The position numbers and the translations under genes were made by a program. 5,275 nt of DNA. Source: Acidimicrobiaceae bacterium. Its GTDB lineage: Bacteria > Actinomycetota > Acidimicrobiia > Acidimicrobiales > RAAP-2. The stretch is taken from positions 1 to 5,275 of the forward strand of contig JAUTXB010000212.1 of the NCBI GenBank assembly GCA_030838245.1. Direction: 5' to 3'. Of this stretch, positions 1 to 5,275 are shown in pieces. Within the stretch, counting starts at the first letter, position 1, and each line of letters starts with the position of its first letter. Below the pieces are notes generated by a model, which ran no database searches, was not told the DNA's origin, and was given only the letters and a program-made list of their open reading frames with translations.

Positions 1-1
1 C

Positions 2-1096
2 AGCGACAGCTACCGGGAGCCGCTGGAGGTGTTCCTCGAGTCCTGTGAGCGCGAAGCCGATCTCACCACGTTCGGTCGCGTCCTGATCTCCAAGGTCGCC
101 TCGTCGGCCCTGGCCAATCGCATCGCCCTCCATCGGTGGTCGCTCGACCACCCCGAGGTGCGCACCGAGCACATCGACAGCCCGTGGATCATCGTTGGGC
201 TCCCGCGCACCGGTACCAGTGTGCTGTCGATGTTGCTCGGACTCGATCCCATGGCCCGACCGCTGCTCCAGTGGGAGGCCGCCCACCCCATCCCGCCGCC
301 CACGCTGGAGGAGTCGGCCGAGGATCCTCGCATCGCCCAGACGGCCAAGGAGCTCGACGGGCTGATGAAGCTCAATCCCCCGCTCAAGGCCATGCACCCC
401 TTCGGAGCCACCCTGGCCCAGGAGTGCGTGACGCTGTTCATGTACGACATGCGCACGCTGGCCCTCGAGATCCAGGCCCACGTGCCCACCTATGCCCGCT
501 GGCTCGAGAGCGCGGACATGGCGCCGGCCTACGCCCAGCACCGGCTGGCCCTGCAGACCCTCCAGTCGCGCCAGCCCACCGACCGTTGGATCCTCAAGAC
601 ACCGAACCACCTGTGGCACCTCGAAGCCCTGCTCGCCGCCTACCCCGACGCCCGGATCATCTGGACCCATCGGGATCCGGGCCCGGTCATCACCTCGCTG
701 GCCAGTCTGGCCAACGCCGGGCAACGGCCACTGACCGGGCGGACCGACCCGCGGCCCACCGCCGAAGAGTGGAAGCGCAAATGCGCCTTCGCCCTGGGCT
801 CGGCCGTGACCTTCGACGAGAAGTCGGAAGATGGATGGTGCCAGCATCTCCACTACGACTCGCTCATGGACGATCCATTGGGAACGGTGCGGGACCTCTA
901 CCGGCATTTCGGGGGCGAGGTCAGCGATCTGCACGCTCGGCGCATGGAGGCCTTCCTCCAGCACCGGCCAAAGGACGCGTTCGGTCGTCATCGCTACGAC
1001 CCGGCCGACTTCGGGTGGACCTACGCCGGTCTGGCCGAGGAGTTCAGCGACTACATCGATCGCTACCACGTCCGAAGCGAGGGCCGCACAAATTGA
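2..1096 (+). CDS. Sulfotransferase family protein (5' end outside window)
   Basis: This is probably a cytosolic sulfotransferase that moves a sulfuryl group from PAPS to a hydroxyl or amino group of a small molecule or lipid; the acceptor cannot be predicted. The reading frame is open from base 2, so the true start lies upstream and 364 residues are visible. The 5'-phosphosulfate loop GLPRTGTS is at visible residues 66-73 (nt 197-220). It is followed by the QWEAAHPIPPP stretch common in PF13469-type (Sulfotransfer_3) proteins. The 3'-phosphate region runs over visible residues 196-235, from ILKTPNH through the IIWTHRDP motif to a serine-rich helix; R224 and S232 are the likely 3'-phosphate contacts. 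The visible part is close to the usual length of this family (about 380-400 residues, from memory), so only a short N-terminal piece seems missing. The next gene starts 63 bp downstream on the same strand, so co-transcription is possible but not shown. Family assignment is firm; substrate is unknown. Confidence 0.9.
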   Translation, partial: SDSYREPLEVFLESCEREADLTTFGRVLISKVASSALANRIALHRWSLDHPEVRTEHIDSPWIIVGLPRTGTSVLSMLLGLDPMARPLLQWEAAHPIPPPTLEESAEDPRIAQTAKELDGLMKLNPPLKAMHPFGATLAQECVTLFMYDMRTLALEIQAHVPTYARWLESADMAPAYAQHRLALQTLQSRQPTDRWILKTPNHLWHLEALLAAYPDARIIWTHRDPGPVITSLASLANAGQRPLTGRTDPRPTAEEWKRKCAFALGSAVTFDEKSEDGWCQHLHYDSLMDDPLGTVRDLYRHFGGEVSDLHARRMEAFLQHRPKDAFGRHRYDPADFGWTYAGLAEEFSDYIDRYHVRSEGRTN

Positions 1097-1123
1097 GAGG
1101 CCGATTGGCAGACTAGACACGTT

Positions 1124-1144
1124 CACCCGGTGCGTAGCCGGGTG
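1124..1144 (+). other. Stem-loop upstream of the binding-protein gene
   Basis: A perfect 7-bp inverted repeat, CACCCGG (1124-1130) and CCGGGTG (1138-1144), encloses the 7-nt loop TGCGTAG. A G-U pair could extend it at each end. It lies in the 63-bp gap between the sulfotransferase stop and the next start, ending 15 nt before the ATG. It has no T-tract. It could attenuate read-through from the upstream gene, act as a structured 5' leader, or be chance pairing in GC-rich DNA. Confidence 0.4.
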
Positions 1145-1148
1145 GCAC

Positions 1149-1156
1149 AAGGGGGG
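1149..1156 (+). promoter_or_regulatory. Ribosome binding site of the substrate-binding protein
   Basis: The purine run AAGGGGGG ends 3 nt before the ATG at 1160. Its central G residues are about 5 nt from the start, a usable Shine-Dalgarno spacing. It favours ATG 1160 over the in-frame GTG at 1130, which would place its start inside the stem-loop and add ten polar residues in front of the signal peptide. Confidence 0.6.
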
Positions 1157-1159
1157 AAC

Positions 1160-2422
1160 ATGAGGTATTTCAGGAGCAGGTTGACGACATGTGGTCTGGC
1201 CCTGGTCATCGGAGCCAGCGCCGTCGTGGTCAGCACCGGTGGCTCAAACGCCGCCTCGGCCGCGGCGCCGCCGACGCCGGGTATCACGGCCAAGACGGTG
1301 ACCGTCGGCTCGATCAGTGACATCTCGTCCCCGGTGCCCGGGTTGTTCGAGGGGGCCAAGATCGGGACCGAGGCCTACTTCGCCTACATCAACAGCCAAG
1401 GCGGGGTGAACGGACGCAAGCTCGTGCTCGATGCCCGGGACAGCGCGTTCTCGTCGGGCGCAGTGACCAACGAGGCCACCAGCATCGCCAAGAACGACTT
1501 CGCCATTGTCGGAGGGTTCTCGCTGCTCGACAACGCCGAACAGCCGATCATCGACTCGGCCAAGCTGCCCACGGTGGCCCAGATATTGAACCCGAGCCTG
1601 TTCAAGGATCCCAACGTGTACTCGGCCGCCCCGCAGGTCGACGGGGGGAACATCACCGGGCCCTATAAGTGGCTCAAGTCGAAGTACCCGGCCGCCGTCA
1701 AGGCCCTCGGGATGATCGGCGACAACACCACCGCGTCGGTGTTGGCGGTCGAGAAGACCGATCGGGCCCTCACCGAGAGCCTGGGCTACAAGTGGGTGTA
1801 CTCCCGGGACGCCAGCTACACCGAGACCACGTTTCTGCCCGACATCATCAAGATGAAGAGCTCCGGGGTGAAGCTGGTCTTCCTGCCCACCCAAATCGGT
1901 GCCTACATCGCCACCATCGCCCAGGAGATGAAGCAGCAGAACCTCAACGCCCTGCTGTTGAGCGGGCCCAACGCCTACGAGAGCGACTTCAAACCCGGAT
2001 CGGCGGGCAACGGCACTCTCGTCACGATGACGACGGCCATGTACCGGGGCGAAGACGCCAAGGTGGTTCCGGCGGTGGCCACCTTCGACAAGTGGGCGAA
2101 GAAGGTGGACCCCCAGACCCAGCTCGACGTGTACACGGCGGACGCCTGGATGAACGCGGAGCTGTTCGTCCAGGCGCTCAAGGCGGCCGGGCCCAATCCC
2201 ACTCGAGCCAGCCTGGACGCCCAACTGAACAAGATCACCTCGTTCGACGCCGGCGGCCTGATGGCTCCCCAGAACCCGGCCCAGAAGATCCCCGGACAGT
2301 GCTGGCTCGTCACCCAGTACGAGAACGGGACGTGGAAGCGGATCAGCCCGGACCCCAAGGCCGGCTTCGTCTGCAATCCCAAGGGGTTCTTCCCCGCCAG
2401 CTACACCGGCATTTCCCGCTGA
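1160..2422 (+). CDS. Secreted branched-chain amino acid-type ABC transporter substrate-binding protein
   Basis: This 420-residue protein has the type I periplasmic-binding fold (Peripla_BP_6/LivK-like). Such proteins capture amino acids, amides, aromatic acids or other small ligands outside the membrane and pass them to an ABC permease. Residues 1-36 form an export signal: a basic start with R2, R5 and R7, a hydrophobic stretch at about 12-25, then an Ala-rich cleavage zone around 31-36. The mature part begins with a typical first strand (KTVTVGSISD, 45-54), followed by the INSQGGVNGRKL motif (77-88) and DARDS (91-95) that characterise LivK-type proteins. The second lobe carries ALGMIGDN (182-189) and the SGP segment (268-270). 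C381 and C405 near the C-terminus are the only cysteines of the mature protein and may form a disulfide. There is no lipobox: the sole N-terminal cysteine, C11, precedes the hydrophobic core. No permease or ATPase gene is in view, so this is an orphan within the window. The ligand cannot be predicted. Confidence 0.9.
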   Translation: MRYFRSRLTTCGLALVIGASAVVVSTGGSNAASAAAPPTPGITAKTVTVGSISDISSPVPGLFEGAKIGTEAYFAYINSQGGVNGRKLVLDARDSAFSSGAVTNEATSIAKNDFAIVGGFSLLDNAEQPIIDSAKLPTVAQILNPSLFKDPNVYSAAPQVDGGNITGPYKWLKSKYPAAVKALGMIGDNTTASVLAVEKTDRALTESLGYKWVYSRDASYTETTFLPDIIKMKSSGVKLVFLPTQIGAYIATIAQEMKQQNLNALLLSGPNAYESDFKPGSAGNGTLVTMTTAMYRGEDAKVVPAVATFDKWAKKVDPQTQLDVYTADAWMNAELFVQALKAAGPNPTRASLDAQLNKITSFDAGGLMAPQNPAQKIPGQCWLVTQYENGTWKRISPDPKAGFVCNPKGFFPASYTGISR

Positions 2423-2435
2423 TCGATTCGTCCTC

Positions 2436-2461
2436 GCCGTCCGGCCGCTCGGCCGGACGGC
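2436..2461. terminator. Strong GC hairpin between convergent genes, likely bidirectional terminator
   Basis: An 11-bp perfect stem (GCCGTCCGGCC at 2436-2446 and its complement at 2451-2461) closes a 4-nt GCTC loop. It starts 14 nt after the stop of the binding-protein gene and lies 25 nt beyond the stop of the facing phospholipase-like gene, so it could serve both. There is no T-tract on either side, which is common for actinobacterial hairpin terminators but makes the call less certain. The right arm overlaps a tandem pair of CCGGACGG (2453-2460 and 2461-2468). Confidence 0.65.
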
Positions 2462-2485
2462 CGGACGGTTGGTCGACGGGCCGGG

Positions 2486-3796
2486 TCAGGCCAGCGCGAT
2501 AGTGGGATTGGGGCAGGCGGCCGGTGGTGTCGGCGGCTCAAACGCCGGCAGGGTGATCGGTTTGCGGCGGGTGGTGAAGTCGAGCGCGTCGGCCAGGTTC
2601 TTGGCGTTGGCGTCGCGGGCCGTCATCGGCTGCAGCCCCCACCGCCACTCGATCATGCTCAGCACCGAGCAGTGCTCGTAGGGTCCGGCTGTCTCGACCT
2701 TCTTCGGGGCGAACGGCCCCATGGCGATGGCCGGGACCCGGAAACCCAGTCGCGAATAGTCCGGATGGGGTCCCGGGTTCGGGTTCACGTTGTTGTCTTT
2801 GACCACCGTGGGAGCGACATGGTCATAGAAGCCGCCGTTCTCGTCGAAGTTGAGGACGAACACCATGCGGTCCCATTGCGGGCTGGCCTTGAGGGCGTTA
2901 TAGACGTCCCGGACGTAGCCTTCGCCCGCCTCCACGTTCCCGTGCGGGTGGTAGTCGTTCGACGTCCCGAGGAACTCCGACGCATCGCTGTAGTCGGGAT
3001 CGATGAAGGTCACGTTGGGAAGCGTCCCCGCCTTGGCCTGTGAGAAGAACTGGTCCTTCGGGTAGGTGATGGCGTCGTAGCGCTTGGAGGCGTAGAGCCC
3101 GGTCATCGGCTCGCCCCACGTGTAGTAGCCCGAGGTCAGCCCGGCGGCCTGGGTCCGGTCGAAGATGGCCAGGTCGAGATCGCATGGGCGCGTGCCGTCA
3201 GGGCCAGGGAACAGCCCGGTCTCGTCGACGTCAGTGGCCGCGCTCAACTGGTAGAACCTGTTCGGCCAGGTGGCGGCCATGAGCGAGCAGTGGTAATTGT
3301 CGAACAGGGTGTAGTTGCCGGCCAGTGCGCCCAGGATCGGGACTTGGGCCTTTTCGTAGTACCCGATGGGGAAGTGGTCGCCGGTGAACTGGGTCTGCAG
3401 CCATCCGTTGCACTTGCCGTTGTTGTACTGCTTGGCCATCGAGACCCAATCATGGGCTGGGTCCTTATCGCCACAGGCCTGCGTGTTGTTCCCCAATGCC
3501 GCGGTGCGAGCCGGCTTCCCGTGGAGATCGGGATAGGTCAGCCCGGCTTGCTTTCCGTTCACGCCCGGCATCCAACCGAGCAAGTGGTCGAACGACCGGT
3601 TCTCCATCATGAGGACGACAACCGTGTCAAAAGGTGCCTTCGTGGGATCGGTGATCCCGCCCGTTCGGACGGGCTTCTTGGCCTTGGCCGGGGCCTTTGT
3701 CGCCGCCCCGGCCGGTGATGCCAACCCCCCGAAGGCAACCAGCGCCCCGGCACCGGTAGCGGCCGTCAAGAACTGGCGGCGTGAGATCTGCACCAT
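2486..3796 (-). CDS. Tat-exported phospholipase C / acid phosphatase-like phosphoesterase
   Basis: This 436-residue protein belongs to the PF04185 phosphoesterase family (bacterial phospholipases C and AcpA-like acid phosphatases), which hydrolyses phosphate esters such as phospholipid head groups outside the cell. Residues 4-10 (ISRRQFL) are a twin-arginine motif. A hydrophobic segment at 11-28 and an AGA/A cleavage site near 31/32 follow, so it should be exported folded. Family motifs appear in order: ENRSFDH (65-71), HCSLMAATWPNR (169-180), DYHPHGN (281-287) and DENGGFYDHV (318-327). By analogy with AcpA and PlcH, E65, N66, D318 and E319 should bind the metal, with T176 (or less likely S171) as nucleophile. 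Six cysteines (108, 129, 170, 205, 376, 428) would allow disulfides after export. The start at 3796 is chosen because the Tat motif follows directly and GGGGGG lies 5 nt upstream. An open frame continues 90 codons further, but that part is Cys/Pro-rich antisense of the neighbouring gene. True substrate (phosphatidylcholine, another phospholipid or a phosphomonoester) is not predictable. Confidence 0.93.
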   Translation of the reverse strand: MVQISRRQFLTAATGAGALVAFGGLASPAGAATKAPAKAKKPVRTGGITDPTKAPFDTVVVLMMENRSFDHLLGWMPGVNGKQAGLTYPDLHGKPARTAALGNNTQACGDKDPAHDWVSMAKQYNNGKCNGWLQTQFTGDHFPIGYYEKAQVPILGALAGNYTLFDNYHCSLMAATWPNRFYQLSAATDVDETGLFPGPDGTRPCDLDLAIFDRTQAAGLTSGYYTWGEPMTGLYASKRYDAITYPKDQFFSQAKAGTLPNVTFIDPDYSDASEFLGTSNDYHPHGNVEAGEGYVRDVYNALKASPQWDRMVFVLNFDENGGFYDHVAPTVVKDNNVNPNPGPHPDYSRLGFRVPAIAMGPFAPKKVETAGPYEHCSVLSMIEWRWGLQPMTARDANAKNLADALDFTTRRKPITLPAFEPPTPPAACPNPTIALA

Positions 3797-3801
3797 GAAT
3801 T

Positions 3802-3807
3802 CCCCCC
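3802..3807 (-). promoter_or_regulatory. Ribosome binding site of the phospholipase-like gene
   Basis: On the minus strand GGGGGG is followed by AATTC and then the ATG at 3796, a 5-nt spacing. This supports ATG 3796 over the in-frame ATG at 3826. The GGGGGGAA pattern is also found in front of the substrate-binding protein gene. Confidence 0.55.
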
Positions 3808-3990
3808 GGGATCGATGTCCCCCCATTGAGACAGTGGCAACCGTAGTACCCGCCGGCGTGAAATCCTCCCACCGTGGGTACATCACCCCTGGATGGAGGG
3901 CCACTTCACTCGTGAGGAAGAGGACCCGGCACTTCGGTGTTACAGAGTGGACGAGGAGGAAATCCCGACACGATGGACCGAGAAAGTGAA

Positions 3991-3997
3991 GGGAGAA
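3991..3997 (+). promoter_or_regulatory. Ribosome binding site deciding the start of the small acidic protein
   Basis: GGGAGAA lies 5-11 nt before ATG 4003, and its GGGAG core is 7 nt away, a good spacing. A competing in-frame ATG at 3973 has the better core AGGAGG (3954-3959), but at a long 13-nt distance. ATG 4003 is preferred, and 3973 remains possible and would add ten residues. Confidence 0.5.
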
Positions 3998-4002
3998 GCG
4001 AC

Positions 4003-4398
4003 ATGGAACAGGGCAGCAATCAGCAGGGCAGTAATCAGCAGGGCAGCACCGAGCAGGACAGCACACCCGAGGTATCCGAGGATCGGGAGCCGACTCCCGG
4101 GGATCTTCTCCGCTCCCTCCCCGTCGAGGCCGAGACCAGGGGAACCCGGTACGTATCGGCCCAGGCCATGCAGGCCAGGCTGTTCTCGATATACGACGCT
4201 GCCGCGGCAGCAGAAGATGCCCTGGCCATGGTGCAGCAACAGCTCACCCTGACACTGGATCGCAGCTACTACGAGGCCGACGAGATCAAGAGCATGGCCG
4301 CACAACTCGATTCCCTGCTCACGCTGGACGACATGGACCTGGCTGCCGTGGATCCGGCCGAGGTCGGCCTGACCGAGGACGACCTGGTCTCGGAGTAG
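4003..4398 (+). CDS. Small acidic protein of unknown function with N-terminal QGSNQ repeats
   Basis: I do not recognise this 131-residue protein. It is strongly acidic: 27 Asp/Glu against 7 Lys/Arg, with no cysteine or tryptophan. Residues 3-22 are a four-copy degenerate pentapeptide repeat (QGSNQ, QGSNQ, QGSTE, QDSTP). A charged, Pro-containing linker continues to about 47. Residues 50-107 look mostly helical, with an Ala-rich segment (DAAAAAEDALAM, 65-76) and Leu-rich amphipathic stretches. The tail at 109-131 is rich in Asp and Glu. There is no signal peptide or membrane segment, so it is presumably cytosolic. GC-rich third codon positions past the repeat and a good ribosome binding site support a real gene. 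It is divergent from the phospholipase-like gene and convergent with the dehydrogenase, so it is probably its own transcription unit. A role as an adaptor or interaction partner would be speculation. Confidence 0.7.
   Translation: MEQGSNQQGSNQQGSTEQDSTPEVSEDREPTPGDLLRSLPVEAETRGTRYVSAQAMQARLFSIYDAAAAAEDALAMVQQQLTLTLDRSYYEADEIKSMAAQLDSLLTLDDMDLAAVDPAEVGLTEDDLVSE
4009..4068 (+). repeat. 15-bp in-frame tandem repeat, four degenerate copies
   Basis: Units begin at 4009, 4024, 4039 and 4054. The first two differ by a single base (AGC versus AGT for serine). The third and fourth have diverged but keep the CAG-GNC-AGC start. Because the unit is five codons, copy-number change would keep the frame. 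The repeat encodes the low-complexity Gln/Gly/Ser/Asn N-terminus of the small acidic protein. Confidence 0.85.
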
Positions 4399-4403
4399 TA
4401 GGC

Positions 4404-4426
4404 GGGCGACCCCGATCGGGTCGCTC
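4404..4426. terminator. Hairpin between convergent genes, likely bidirectional terminator
   Basis: A perfect 7-bp stem (GCGACCC at 4406-4412 and GGGTCGC at 4418-4424) closes a 5-nt loop and can be lengthened by a G-U and a G-C pair to 4404-4426. It fills almost all of the 31-bp gap between the stop of the small acidic gene (4398) and the stop of the dehydrogenase (4430), which suits a shared terminator. No T-tract follows on either strand. Confidence 0.6.
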
Positions 4427-4429
4427 CGA

Positions 4430-5275
4430 TCACCCAGCCCCGAGTATCGAGGCCAGCTTCTGGAGCTCTCCGGAGGAGTCTTCGGGCACGATGTAACCCT
4501 CTTCATCCCGGATCTCGCCCCAGTGGTCGCGCACGTCTTCGACGGTGAGGTCAGCGTTGTAGTAGCCGGGCGTCAATCCGATGAAGAACCGGGCGACCAC
4601 GCCTCCGGCGGCCGAGTACACCTCGCCGCTGACGTCGACGTCGTCGGAGGCAAGCCAGCACACCAGCGGGGTGACCAGCTTGGGGTCGAGCTTCTGTCCC
4701 AGATCGGCTCCCAGGATTTCCTCGGTCATCCGGGTGAAGGCCACCGGGGCAATGGCGTTGGCCTTGATGTTGTACCTGCGGCCCTCGATGGCCAGGACGC
4801 GGGTGAGCCCCACCAAGCCCATCTTGGCCGCTCCATAGTTGGCCTGGCCGAAGTTACCCAGGATGCCTGAGTTCGACGACGTGTTGACGATTCGTCCGTA
4901 GCCCTTCTCGCGCATGTGGGCGTACACGGGCTGGGTGACGTTGAACGCGCCCCGGAGGTGCACATCGAGCACGGCCGAGATCAGGTCCGGGGTCATGTTG
5001 TGGAATGACTTGTCCCGCAGGATCCCGGCATTGTTGACCAAGATGTCGATCGAGCCGAAGGCGTCGAGGGCCGCCTTGGCAATGGCCTGGCCGCCTTCGA
5101 CCGTGGCCACACTGTTGATATCGGCCACGGCTTCGCCGCCCAGGGCCTCGATCTCCTTGGCCGTGGTGTGGGCCGGGCCCTCGCCCCCACCCTCGCCGTG
5201 GACCGATCCGCCCAGGTCGTTGACTACCACTCGAGCGCCACGTCGAGCCAGCTCAAGGGCATGTTCGCGGCCCAG
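4430..5275 (-). CDS. SDR-family (3R)-hydroxyacyl-CoA dehydrogenase-like protein (5' end outside window)
   Basis: This is an NAD(P)-dependent short-chain dehydrogenase, probably oxidising 3-hydroxyacyl-CoA in beta-oxidation or in side-chain breakdown of sterols or other lipids. The frame is open to the right edge and 281 residues are visible. They begin LGREHALELARRGA, the second half of the cofactor-binding glycine motif, so about 20 residues are missing compared with human HSD17B4. Next come VVVNDLGG (16-23) with the Gly-rich insert typical of this subgroup, NNAG (81-84) and the catalytic S134, Y147 and K151 within TSSNSGILGNFGQANYGAAK. VHLRGAF carries His where many SDRs have the catalytic Asn, as in HSD17B4 (VHLRGSF). 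From memory the similarity to HSD17B4 continues to the C-terminus (LTVEDVRDHWGEI against MTPEAVKANWKKI), well past the usual 250-residue SDR. No MaoC hydratase or SCP2 domain follows, so it is a stand-alone dehydrogenase. The GTG at 5230 lies inside the Rossmann fold and is not the start. Confidence 0.9.
   Translation of the reverse strand: MGREHALELARRGARVVVNDLGGSVHGEGGGEGPAHTTAKEIEALGGEAVADINSVATVEGGQAIAKAALDAFGSIDILVNNAGILRDKSFHNMTPDLISAVLDVHLRGAFNVTQPVYAHMREKGYGRIVNTSSNSGILGNFGQANYGAAKMGLVGLTRVLAIEGRRYNIKANAIAPVAFTRMTEEILGADLGQKLDPKLVTPLVCWLASDDVDVSGEVYSAAGGVVARFFIGLTPGYYNADLTVEDVRDHWGEIRDEEGYIVPEDSSGELQKLASILGAG

Larger units (their letters stand above)
3797..4002. promoter_or_regulatory. 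Divergent intergenic region with presumed promoters for both flanking genes
   Basis: These 206 bp separate the start of the phospholipase-like gene (leftward) from the start of the small acidic protein gene (rightward), so promoters for both should lie here. No -35/-10 pair stands out. TTGCCA on the minus strand (3840-3835) resembles a -35 box, but the matching -10 position, CATCGA, is poor. The region holds an 11-bp palindrome, CCCAC-C-GTGGG (3868-3878), and a shorter one, TCAC-TC-GTGA (3906-3915). Either could be an operator or chance. I see no riboswitch-like fold. Confidence 0.4.

Noticed and set aside
136..1116. Plus-strand open frame of 326 codons overlapping the sulfotransferase
   Set aside because: The Arg/Pro/His/Ala-rich translation is a typical out-of-frame product of high-GC coding DNA. 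The frame with the sulfotransferase motifs is the real one.
1105..1136. Possible sigma-70-like promoter with TTGGCA (1105-1110) and TGCGTA (1131-1136)
   Set aside because: The 20-bp spacing is too long and the -10 hexamer is poor.
1121..1153. PHO-box-like 11-nt units upstream of the binding protein (GTTCACCCGGT followed by two weak units)
   Set aside because: Only the first unit resembles the Streptomyces PHO-box consensus well; the next two match about 7 of 11 positions. The location overlaps the ribosome binding site, too close to the ATG for a -35 region site.
1244..2224. Minus-strand open frame of 326 codons opposite the binding-protein gene
   Set aside because: It is a shadow created by GC-rich third positions. 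Its Gly/Val/Arg/His-rich translation shows no domain, while the plus strand encodes a clear protein family.
3937..4002. GTG start at 3937 and ATG start at 3973 for the small acidic protein
   Set aside because: GTG 3937 has no ribosome binding site and its first codons would include the purine-rich AGGAGG element. ATG 3973 has AGGAGG only at a 13-nt distance. ATG 4003 has the better-spaced GGGAG.
3797..4066. 90-codon upstream extension of the phospholipase-like gene, starting with a Cys/Pro-rich stretch
   Set aside because: It is the antisense of the 15-bp repeat and ribosome binding site region of the divergent gene. It would bury the twin-arginine signal inside the protein, and a good start with a ribosome binding site exists at 3796.
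3940..4506. Long minus-strand open frame of 188 codons
   Set aside because: It runs across the antisense of the small acidic gene and through both the hairpin and the C-terminal end of the dehydrogenase in another frame. Its composition is arbitrary and no motif is visible.
1..5275. CRISPR array, tRNA, rRNA, insertion sequence or phage module
   Set aside because: Reading through the window I found no regularly spaced repeats, cloverleaf-like segments, transposase motifs or terminal inverted repeats. The only tandem repeat is the coding one at 4009-4068.

Overview
The window is high-GC DNA, roughly two thirds G+C by eye, with a strong G/C bias at third codon positions. It carries five protein-coding genes, two of them cut by the window edges. 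The gene families suggest an actinobacterium: a sulfotransferase of the PF13469 type, an orphan Leu/Ile/Val-type substrate-binding protein, a Tat-exported phospholipase C-like esterase, and an HSD17B4-like short-chain dehydrogenase. An Acidimicrobiia-like lineage is my best guess. It rests on gene flavour only, since there is no rRNA or marker gene here.

Layout from left to right. (1) Positions 2-1096 (+) hold the 3' part of a PAPS-dependent sulfotransferase. (2) A 63-bp gap contains a 7-bp stem-loop and a G-rich ribosome binding site. It leads into 1160-2422 (+), a secreted type I periplasmic-binding-fold protein with no transporter partners in view. (3) A strong GC hairpin at 2436-2461 sits between this gene and the convergent gene at 2486-3796 (-), a twin-arginine-exported phosphoesterase of the phospholipase C/acid phosphatase AcpA family. 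(4) The 206-bp region 3797-4002 separates that gene from a divergent small gene at 4003-4398 (+), which encodes a very acidic 131-residue protein of unknown function with a four-copy QGSNQ-type repeat at its N-terminus. (5) A second hairpin at 4404-4426 separates it from the convergent gene at 4430-5275 (-), a short-chain dehydrogenase closely resembling the (3R)-hydroxyacyl-CoA dehydrogenase domain of peroxisomal multifunctional enzyme type 2 (HSD17B4). Its first 20 or so residues lie beyond the right edge.

The genes do not form one obvious pathway. Only the first two share strand and spacing that would allow co-transcription. The other neighbours are convergent or divergent and look like separate units. 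Two products are predicted to be exported (the binding protein and the phospholipase-like enzyme), and two are probably cytosolic enzymes of lipid or small-molecule metabolism. I see no mobile element, CRISPR array, tRNA, rRNA or phage gene. I found no convincing new multi-gene system. The least explained item is the small acidic repeat-bearing protein.
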